The translations under genes and the position numbers were made by a program. Shown here one piece after another: positions 28,574-36,220 of a DNA stretch of 36,220 nucleotides (the stretch's first letter is position 1; every line of letters starts with the position of its first letter). Below the pieces are notes generated by a model. That model had not been told where the DNA came from and ran no database searches. It saw nothing but the letters and a program-made list of their open reading frames with translations. The stretch is from Alphaproteobacteria bacterium (GTDB lineage: Bacteria > Pseudomonadota > Alphaproteobacteria > Sphingomonadales > Sphingomonadaceae), in NCBI GenBank assembly GCA_005882415.1, contig VBAE01000111.1, forward strand, positions 1 through 36,220, written 5' to 3'.

Positions 28574-28900
28574 TCAAATGCCCAGTCTGTCCAGGTCCTT
28601 GTCGAGCTTCTGGAACTGGCGCTGGCGTTCCTTGCGCGCCGCGTCCAGCTCCGCCTGGTCCTTCTTCTGCTGGGCCTTGATTTCGGCATCGGTGCGGTCG
28701 GCGCGCCAGCTGTCGACATAGACGATCTGCTCGCCGGGCATGATGTTGGTCCGCCCGTCGGTGATGAACAGGATTATGATCCCGATCGGCATCAGGATGG
28801 CGACCCCTGCGGCGAGCCATTGGTGGGGCCGGCGCTCGGCGGCGAAGGCGCGCAGGTCCTGGAGCAGGACTCGGGGGGAAGAGGGGCGGGGAAGCGGCAT
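28574..28900 (-). CDS. hypothetical single-TM protein
   Basis: TM HQWLAAGVAILMPIGIIILFI, then charged coiled tail; adjacent to ribD. Confidence 0.65.
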   Translation of the reverse strand: MPLPRPSSPRVLLQDLRAFAAERRPHQWLAAGVAILMPIGIIILFITDGRTNIMPGEQIVYVDSWRADRTDAEIKAQQKKDQAELDAARKERQRQFQKLDKDLDRLGI

Positions 28901-28940
28901 AAGGGGCAAGATAATCCTTCGCCGCTCCCCGCGCCAGTGT

Positions 28941-29615
28941 TTAGGCTTCGGGCAGCACCCAGCGGATGGCGTTCGTCACCTGATCCGGGATTGCGCGACC
29001 CAGATCGTCATGTGCCGGGTTGAAGCGGGCGCGCTGCTTCATCAGCCGGCAGGTGGCCGCGTCGAGCGCCGCCGATCCGCTCGACTGGGTGATCGTGCAG
29101 TTCGACACCCGGCCATTGGGATCGACCCCGAGCTTGAAGCGGGTCGTGCCCTGCTGCCCGTCCCGCTGCGCCGACGCCGGATAATCGTCGTTCGACACAT
29201 AGGAAGCGAGGTTCGCCTTGGCCCGCGCCGGCTGCACCTTGATCGCCGCCGGCGGCGTTGGCGGGAGCTGCTGCGGAGGGTCCATGCTGACCGGGCCCGC
29301 GGTATAGATGGGCAGCGGCGGCAGCGGCACCGGGTCCACCTGGACGTAGACCGGCTTCTCCACGGTGGGGACCTTCGGCGGGGTCACCGTCACCCGCTCG
29401 ATCTGCGTCCTCGGCTGCGGCTTGATCTCGTCGACGGGCGGCGGCGGCGGCTTGTCCGGCGCGATCGGGATCACCTTCAGCACTCCGAGCGGGTCGCGGA
29501 TCACCTCCATCTTGCTCAAGGCGAGCGCGGTGATCGCGGCGCCGTGCATCAGAACGACGACGGCGAGCGCGGTCGAGTTGCTACTCCTCCTGAGGGTCAA
29601 TGCTCCTTCTGTCAT
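28941..29615 (-). CDS. TonB family energy transducer
   Basis: N-terminal TM, Pro-rich spacer KPPPPPVDEIKPQPRT, C-terminal DYPASAQRDGQQGTTRFKLGVDPNGRVSNCTITQSSGSAALDAATCRLM. Confidence 0.9.
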   Translation of the reverse strand: MTEGALTLRRSSNSTALAVVVLMHGAAITALALSKMEVIRDPLGVLKVIPIAPDKPPPPPVDEIKPQPRTQIERVTVTPPKVPTVEKPVYVQVDPVPLPPLPIYTAGPVSMDPPQQLPPTPPAAIKVQPARAKANLASYVSNDDYPASAQRDGQQGTTRFKLGVDPNGRVSNCTITQSSGSAALDAATCRLMKQRARFNPAHDDLGRAIPDQVTNAIRWVLPEA

Positions 29616-29639
29616 GGCCACTCTCCTTGTCCGGCCTCT

Positions 29640-29715
29640 TCTGGCTCTTGAATGAGGTGTTATCTCATCACAGGATGATATAATATATCGTAAAGCTGTA
29701 AAGTGGTATTTTGTT
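29640..29715 (-). promoter_or_regulatory. AT-rich candidate promoter region upstream of tonB-family gene
   Basis: gatgatataatatatcgtaaagctgtaaagtgg, strongly AT-rich in a GC-rich window. Confidence 0.35.
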
Positions 29716-29743
29716 CCCGCTGCAGAAGTTGCTTTTCCGGAAG

Positions 29744-31069
29744 TCAGCCGCGGAGGCGGGCGATGGCCTGGTCGCGGCCGATGAGCGGAAGAAGGGCCGC
29801 CATTTCGGGGCCGCTGTCCCGCCCCGTGAGCGCCCGGCGCAAGGGGTGGAACAACGCCTTGCCGCTCCGCCCGGTCCGTTCCTTGAGCGAAGCGACCAGG
29901 GCCGCCCAGGGCGACTCGCTCCAGTCGATCTCCCCCGCAGCCTCGGCCGCCGCTTCGAGGAAGTCGCGATCCTCCGGCGCAGGCTCCGCCTCGACATGGC
30001 CGTGGAGGATTTCCCACCACCCCGCCGCCTCGGCGACGCTCTTCAGATTGGGCCGGAGCGCCTCCCGATCCGCCTCACCCATGCCTTCGGGAAGCCGCTC
30101 AGCCACCGCCGCGTAGGGAAGCTGGTGCACCACTTTGGCGTTCAGCGCCTCGAGCTCGGCCATGTCGAACCGCGCCGGCGCCCGGCCGAAGGTGGCGAAG
30201 TCGAAGCTCTCGATCAGCGGCGCCGCGTCCGTCACCGGCTCGACCGGCAAACTCGTCCCGATCCGCGCCAGCTTGGCGAGAATGGAAATCGGCTCGATTC
30301 CCGCCTCACGAAGCGAATCCATCCCCAGCGACCCCAGCCGCTTCGACAATTTCCCCTCCGACCCGACCAGCAGCGCCTCATGCGCGAAGGCCGGCGGCGC
30401 CGCGCCCAGCGCCTCGAACATCTGCACCTGGAGCGCGGTGTTGGCGACATGGTCCTCGCCGCGGACGACATGGGTGACGCCCATCTCCACATCGTCGATC
30501 GCGCTCGGAAGCATGTAGAGCCAGCTCCCGTCCTCGCGCCGAACCACCGGATCGGACAGCAGCGAGGGATCGAAATGCTGCGGCCCCCGGATCAGGTCGT
30601 CCCACGCGATCGGCGCGTCATGGTCGAGCCGGAACCGCCAATGCGGCCGCCGCCCCTCGGCCTCCAGCCGCGCCCGCTCGTCCGCCGTCAGCGCAAGCGC
30701 CGCCCGATCGTAGACCGGCGGCCTGCCCCGCCCGAGCTGGACCTTGCGCTTCAGGTCCAGCTCCTGAGCGCTCTCATAAGCCGGATAGACTCGCCCAGCC
30801 GCCCTCAGCCGCTCGAACCCCTCCTCATAATGCGCAAAGCGGAGCGACTGCCGATGCTCCTCGTCCGCCTCCAGCCCGAGCCAGGCGAGATCCTCCCGGA
30901 TCGCCTCGACATGCGCCTGTTCGGACCGCTCCGCGTCGGTATCGTCCAGGCGAAGGATGAACCGCCCGCCGCCCTTCCTCGCCCACAGCCAATTGTGGAT
31001 CGCGGTCCGGACATTGCCGACATGGAGCCGCCCGGTCGGGGCAGGCGCAAAACGGGTGACGACGCTCAT
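29744..31069 (-). CDS. gltX: glutamyl-tRNA synthetase
   Basis: TRFAPAPTGRLHVGNVRTAIHNWL; RLDDTDAERSE; KLSKRLGSLGM. Confidence 0.95.
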   Translation of the reverse strand: MSVVTRFAPAPTGRLHVGNVRTAIHNWLWARKGGGRFILRLDDTDAERSEQAHVEAIREDLAWLGLEADEEHRQSLRFAHYEEGFERLRAAGRVYPAYESAQELDLKRKVQLGRGRPPVYDRAALALTADERARLEAEGRRPHWRFRLDHDAPIAWDDLIRGPQHFDPSLLSDPVVRREDGSWLYMLPSAIDDVEMGVTHVVRGEDHVANTALQVQMFEALGAAPPAFAHEALLVGSEGKLSKRLGSLGMDSLREAGIEPISILAKLARIGTSLPVEPVTDAAPLIESFDFATFGRAPARFDMAELEALNAKVVHQLPYAAVAERLPEGMGEADREALRPNLKSVAEAAGWWEILHGHVEAEPAPEDRDFLEAAAEAAGEIDWSESPWAALVASLKERTGRSGKALFHPLRRALTGRDSGPEMAALLPLIGRDQAIARLRG

Positions 31070-31109
31070 CGCCGCCGCCTAGGCTCTGCCCCGGCGAGGG
31101 GCAAGCCGC

Positions 31110-31637
31110 TCAGCGCTTCGGCACGCCCGAGCGCTCGAGTGTCCCTATGAGGTCGGCGGCCCCCTCCTCGCCCAGCACATGCCGCGGCAGGAAGAAGAAG
31201 AGATTGTCGTTGAACAGAAGCAGGACCGCGCTTCGCCCCGCACCCCATTGGTGGAAATCCGACCAGGCATAACGTCCGCTCGACTTCGCCGTGGTGAGCG
31301 TGAGCCCCTCGTCGGACCAGCGATAGTGGAAGTCCTCCCGCATCGGCTTGTGCTGGCGATACAGCCGGGCCGCGCGCCGCGGAAAATGCCAGAGGGCGAG
31401 CGCGTAGACGGTCAGCAACAGCAGGCCCATGGCCAGGAAACCGGCCGCTGCAGCCAACGCCCCTTCGAGGATGCCGTATTCAGTAAGGCCGACCCATCCG
31501 GAGGCGAGAGTCACCGCGCCCACGCTCAGCATCCTTCGGCGCCACGCCCAGCGGCTCGTCAGGTACAGCCGCAGCCAGTCGCGATTGGCCGCGACATAGT
31601 CCGCCTCCGTCGCCTCGACCGTCACCTCTCCCGCCAT
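31110..31637 (-). CDS. YcxB-like membrane protein
   Basis: Two TMs, then [51 protein letters not shown]. Confidence 0.7.
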   Translation of the reverse strand: MAGEVTVEATEADYVAANRDWLRLYLTSRWAWRRRMLSVGAVTLASGWVGLTEYGILEGALAAAAGFLAMGLLLLTVYALALWHFPRRAARLYRQHKPMREDFHYRWSDEGLTLTTAKSSGRYAWSDFHQWGAGRSAVLLLFNDNLFFFLPRHVLGEEGAADLIGTLERSGVPKR

Positions 31638-31716
31638 GTCCACTCCCGCTGCCCCTTGCCGCACCTCACTAGCGCAATCTAAGGAGGCGGCAACGGGGCG
31701 CCTGAGGAACAAGCAT

Positions 31717-32652
<936 letters not shown>

Positions 32653-32785
32653 CTTGCGCGAGAGGGCGCCTCCCTCTATAGGCGCCGCTTCTTTCCAGCT
32701 TTGGAAGATTCGAACCGCCCGGCCATCAAGGGCTGCCGTGGCTGTTCTCAACCGTCCGCCCCCCGTGGTGGCCAAGGAGACGAAA

Positions 32786-32989
32786 ATGCCCAAGTTGAAG
32801 ACCAAGAGCGGCGTCAAGAAGCGCTTCAAGCTCACGGCGACCGGCAAGATCAAGCACGGCGTCGCGGGCAAGCGCCACCGGCTGATCAGCCACAACGCCA
32901 AGTATATCCGTCAGAATCGCGGTACCGAGGTGCTCGCCGTTGCCGATACGGCGCGGGTGAAGGCCTGGGCCCCCTACGGCCTCAGGTAA
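32786..32989 (+). CDS. rpmI: 50S ribosomal protein L35
   Basis: MPKLKTKSGVKKRFKLTATGKIKHGVAGKRHRL. Confidence 0.97.
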   Translation: MPKLKTKSGVKKRFKLTATGKIKHGVAGKRHRLISHNAKYIRQNRGTEVLAVADTARVKAWAPYGLR

Positions 32990-33001
32990 GGAGAACCGCA
33001 C

Positions 33002-33367
33002 ATGGCACGCGTCAAGCGCGGGACCACCACCAAGGCCCGCCACAAAAGAATTCTCGAGCAGGCGAAGGGCTATTACGGCCGTCGCAAGAACACGATCCGG
33101 ATCGCCAAGCAGGCGGTCGAGAAGGCGGGTCAATACGCCTATCGCGACCGCAAGGTGAAGAAGCGCTCGTTCCGGGCGCTCTGGATCCAGCGCATCAACG
33201 CCGCGGTCCGGGCCGAAGGCCTGACCTACGGCCAGTTCATGCACGGCCTGAAGCTCGCCGGAGTCGATCTCGACCGCAAGGTCCTCGCCGACATCGCGAT
33301 GCACGAAGGCGAGGCGTTCAGCGCCATCATCGCCCAAGCCCGCGGAGCGCTGCCGGCGGAAGCCTGA
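33002..33367 (+). CDS. rplT: 50S ribosomal protein L20
   Basis: [51 protein letters not shown]. Confidence 0.98.
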   Translation: MARVKRGTTTKARHKRILEQAKGYYGRRKNTIRIAKQAVEKAGQYAYRDRKVKKRSFRALWIQRINAAVRAEGLTYGQFMHGLKLAGVDLDRKVLADIAMHEGEAFSAIIAQARGALPAEA

Positions 33368-33390
33368 GCCTCACCGGACTGATCAGAGAC

Positions 33391-33423
33391 AAGGCGCCGA
33401 GGGGAAACCTTCGGCGCCTTTTT
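33391..33423 (+). terminator. Rho-independent terminator after rplT
   Basis: AAGGCGCCGA-GGGGAAACC-TTCGGCGCCTTTTT. Confidence 0.92.
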
Positions 33424-33428
33424 CTTGC

Positions 33429-33512
33429 CGTCACCCCGGACTTGATCCGGGGTCCACCTTCTTAGGTCCAATGGCAGAAGAAGGTGGATGCCGGATCAAG
33501 TCCGGCATGACG
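33429..33512. repeat. palindromic intergenic repeat, CCGGACTTGATCCGG family
   Basis: cgtcaccccggacttgatccggggtccaccttctt ... aagaaggtggatgccggatcaagtccggcatgacg. Confidence 0.87.
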
Positions 33513-33518
33513 AGTTAC

Positions 33519-33719
33519 CTAGTGCAGGCTCTCCGCGGCGATCGAATAGCGCACCGTCGCGTGGCCGCTTTTCTCCGGGCAGCAGCTCAGCCTCGTCCAC
33601 TCGGTCCGCGCCTTGCGCTCGTCCTCGAACGGGCCGGCCATGGTCTCGGTGCCGGGGATGAGCGCCCGGAAGGCCGGATCCTCATATTCCCCGCCGATCA
33701 CCCAGTATCTTTTGGTCAT
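33519..33719 (-). CDS. DUF4170-like small protein
   Basis: MTKRYWVIGGEYEDPAFRALIPGTETMAGPFEDERKARTEWTRLS. Confidence 0.7.
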   Translation of the reverse strand: MTKRYWVIGGEYEDPAFRALIPGTETMAGPFEDERKARTEWTRLSCCPEKSGHATVRYSIAAESLH

Positions 33720-33730
33720 GATCCTACCCC

Positions 33731-35017
33731 TTACTCGGCCGCGACGGCGGTGATGAACTGGTCGGCTTCGGTCGATTCGGCGAGCGCGGTGGTGGAGGCT
33801 TCGCCGCCCGCCACCGTCTGGGCGACCAGGTCGAAATAGCCGGTGCCGACCTCGCGCTGGTGGCGGGTGGCGGTGTAGCCCGCCGCCTCGCTTGCGAATT
33901 CCGCCTGCTGGAGCTCGGAATAAGCCGCCATGCCGCGGTCGCGGTAGGCGCTGGCCAGCTCGAACATGCCGTGGTTGAGGCTGTGGAAGCCGGCCAGGGT
34001 TACGAACTGGAACTTGTAGCCCATCGCCCCGAGCTCGCGCTGGAACTTCGCGATCGTCGCTTTGTCGAGCTTCGCCTCCCAGTTGAACGAGGGCGAGCAA
34101 TTATACGCCATCATCTTGCCCGGGTGCGCCTTCTGCACCGCCTCGGCGAAGCGCCTGGCGTCGTCGAGGTTCGGGTTGCTCGTCTCCCACCAGAGGAGGT
34201 CGGCGTAGGGCGCGAAGGCGATCCCGCGCTTGATGCAATGGTCGACGCCGGTGCCGTCCTTCAGCCGGAAGAAGCCCTCGGGAGTCCGCTCGCCGGTCAG
34301 GAATTCATGGTCGCGCTCGTCGACGTCGGAGGTGATCAGCTTCGCGCTCTCCGCGTCGGTCCGCGCCACCAGCAGCGTCGGCACGCCGGACACGTCCGCC
34401 GCAAGCCGCGCTGCATTGAGGTTGCGGATATGCGCCTGGGTCGGGATCAGCACCTTGCCGCCCAAGTGGCCGCACTTCTTCTCCGACGCGAGCTGATCCT
34501 CGAAATGCACGCCCGCGGCGCCGGCCTCAATGTAAGCCTTCATGATCTCGAAGCAGTTCAAGGGCCCGCCGAAGCCGGCCTCCGCGTCGGCGACGATCGG
34601 CACGAACCAGTCGCGGCTCGCCCCGCCCTCGGCATGCTCGACCTGATCGGCGCGCTGGAGGGTGCGGTTGATCCGGCGGCAGAGCTCCGGCCCGGCATTG
34701 GCGGGGTAGAGGGACTGGTCCGGGTACATCGCGCCCGCGGTGTTGGCGTCGGCGGCGACCTGCCAGCCAGAGAGGTAGATCGCCTTGAGCCCGGCGCGGA
34801 CCATCTGCATCGCCTGATTGCCGGTGACGGCGCCCAGCGCATGCACATAATCCTCGCTGTTCAGCAGCTCCCACAGCCGGTTGGCGCCGCGGCGGGCGAG
34901 GCTGTGCTCGATCGCCACCGACCCCCGGAGCCGCTCGACCTCCTCCGGGGAATAGGGTCGGGAGATTCCGTCGAAGCGGCCGGTGGGGGCCGGGACGAGG
35001 CTGCTGAAATCGGTCAT
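33731..35017 (-). CDS. aceA: isocitrate lyase
   Basis: [70 protein letters not shown]. Confidence 0.97.
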   Translation of the reverse strand: MTDFSSLVPAPTGRFDGISRPYSPEEVERLRGSVAIEHSLARRGANRLWELLNSEDYVHALGAVTGNQAMQMVRAGLKAIYLSGWQVAADANTAGAMYPDQSLYPANAGPELCRRINRTLQRADQVEHAEGGASRDWFVPIVADAEAGFGGPLNCFEIMKAYIEAGAAGVHFEDQLASEKKCGHLGGKVLIPTQAHIRNLNAARLAADVSGVPTLLVARTDAESAKLITSDVDERDHEFLTGERTPEGFFRLKDGTGVDHCIKRGIAFAPYADLLWWETSNPNLDDARRFAEAVQKAHPGKMMAYNCSPSFNWEAKLDKATIAKFQRELGAMGYKFQFVTLAGFHSLNHGMFELASAYRDRGMAAYSELQQAEFASEAAGYTATRHQREVGTGYFDLVAQTVAGGEASTTALAESTEADQFITAVAAE

Positions 35018-35146
35018 CAAAGGCTCCTCGAGTGTCGCATATCGTACCCCCAACAACCGCATTTCCGCCGATCCGCCGCACGAAATCGGGTCGCGCTGTC
35101 ACGCTGCGACTTGCAGAGCTTGTAAATCTTTGACAGAGTTGCAGCC

Positions 35147-36220
35147 ATGGCTGCTCCCGAACGCAAGCTCTATCTCGGCGGTCGTCTCAGACGACTTCGC
35201 CGAGAACTCGGCCTCAATCAGAGCGCAATGGCGGCCGAAGTCGGGATCAGCCCGAGCTACCTCAACCATCTCGAGCGCAACCAGCGCCCGGTCACCGCCC
35301 AGGTCCTGCTCCGCCTCGCCGACAATTACGACATCGACCTTCGAAGCTTCGCCGCCGAGGGGAGCGAGGGCACGGGCGCCGACCAGCTCGCCGAAATCTT
35401 CGCCGACCCGATGTTCGCGGACTTGGGCGTGCCGCGCTACGAACTGCTCGAAGTCGCCGACAACGCACCGTCCGTCGCCGACGCCGTCGCCCGCCTCTAC
35501 GCCGCCCTCGTCGAGCGCCGCCAGCACCCGGTCGGCGGCGCGCCGGACGAAACCAGCCTGGTCACCCCGGAAGCCTGGGTCCGCGACTATATCCAGGCCC
35601 AGCGCAACTATTTCCCCTACATCGAGGAGGCGGCCGAGACCCTCGCCGGCGCGTTGGGCGACTCAGCAAGCGCCTTCGAGCCGCTCCGCCGGCGCCTCCG
35701 CGAAGGCTTCGGAATCGACACCCGAGTCGTCCCGCCCGAGCTTCTCGATTTCGCAAGCCAGCATTACGATTATCACCGCAAGCGCCTGATGCTCTCGGCC
35801 CTGCTCCGCTCCGAGAGCCGGACCTTCGCCATCGCCTATCAGCTCGCCCTCATAGAATGCGGCCCGATGCTGAAGCGCATGGCCGAGACCGCCGCGGCGC
35901 CCGACGTGCCGACCCGCCGCCTCCTCACCATGAGCCTCGCCAATTACGCGGCAGGCGCGATCATGATGCCCTACGACCGCTTCCTCGCCGCCGCCGAGAA
36001 GCAGCGCTTCGACGTCGACCGGCTCTGCGCGGAGTTCGGCGCCAGCGTCGAGCAGGTCTCCCACCGCCTCACCACGCTCGGTCGCCCGGGCGCCCGCGGC
36101 ATCCCCTTCTTCATGCTCCGCGTCGACGCCGCCGGGAACATCTCCAAGCGCTTCGCCGGCGAGAGCTTTCCCTTCTCCCGCTCCGGCGGCACCTGCCCGC
36201 GCTGGAACCTCCACGCCGCC
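35147..36220 (+). CDS. XRE-family short-chain fatty acyl/glyoxylate regulator (RamB/ScfR-like), 3' truncated by window
   Basis: Open frame from ATG 35147: LRRLRRELGLNQSAMAAEVGISPSYLNHLERNQRPVTAQVLLRLA ... SHRLTTLGRPGARGIPFFMLRVDAAGNISKRF...GGTCPRWNLHAA; missing from ORF track because no stop in window. Confidence 0.88.
   Translation, partial: MAAPERKLYLGGRLRRLRRELGLNQSAMAAEVGISPSYLNHLERNQRPVTAQVLLRLADNYDIDLRSFAAEGSEGTGADQLAEIFADPMFADLGVPRYELLEVADNAPSVADAVARLYAALVERRQHPVGGAPDETSLVTPEAWVRDYIQAQRNYFPYIEEAAETLAGALGDSASAFEPLRRRLREGFGIDTRVVPPELLDFASQHYDYHRKRLMLSALLRSESRTFAIAYQLALIECGPMLKRMAETAAAPDVPTRRLLTMSLANYAAGAIMMPYDRFLAAAEKQRFDVDRLCAEFGASVEQVSHRLTTLGRPGARGIPFFMLRVDAAGNISKRFAGESFPFSRSGGTCPRWNLHAA

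Noticed and set aside
32653-32785. Ribosomal leader or missing infC upstream of rpmI-rplT
   Set aside because: Only a short GGCGCC palindrome is visible; prs upstream instead of infC is not enough to claim anything unusual

Overview
High-GC alphaproteobacterial window, Sphingomonadales-like by gene content and protein sequence (family recognition from memory, no search run). Mostly housekeeping genes: TonB receptor C-terminus, glnD, mutS, maeB, bamE, a CBP3-type chaperone, DUF177, amidohydrolase, ssb, feoAB, M19 dipeptidase, coq9-like, DMT transporter, OYE, TPR peptidase-like protein, ribD-ribE-ribBA-ribH, tonB, gltX, prs, rpmI-rplT, and aceA with a divergent XRE regulator. Two signals stand out. 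(1) Seven same-orientation ~26-bp hairpin repeats (consensus GTCCGCTTTCCACCCATTGCGGACATT) lie in the first 2.8 kb, interleaved with small unrelated ORFs in both orientations, like a cassette array. (2) Five otherwise conserved genes (glnD, maeB, CBP3-type chaperone, DOPA-dioxygenase-like, ribBA) have abrupt internal losses of conserved blocks. In ribBA the missing block is replaced by an exact 60-bp inverted copy of a piece of the nearby TPR gene. Assembly error and real microhomology-type rearrangement cannot be separated from sequence alone. Large nested palindromic repeats sit in several intergenic gaps.
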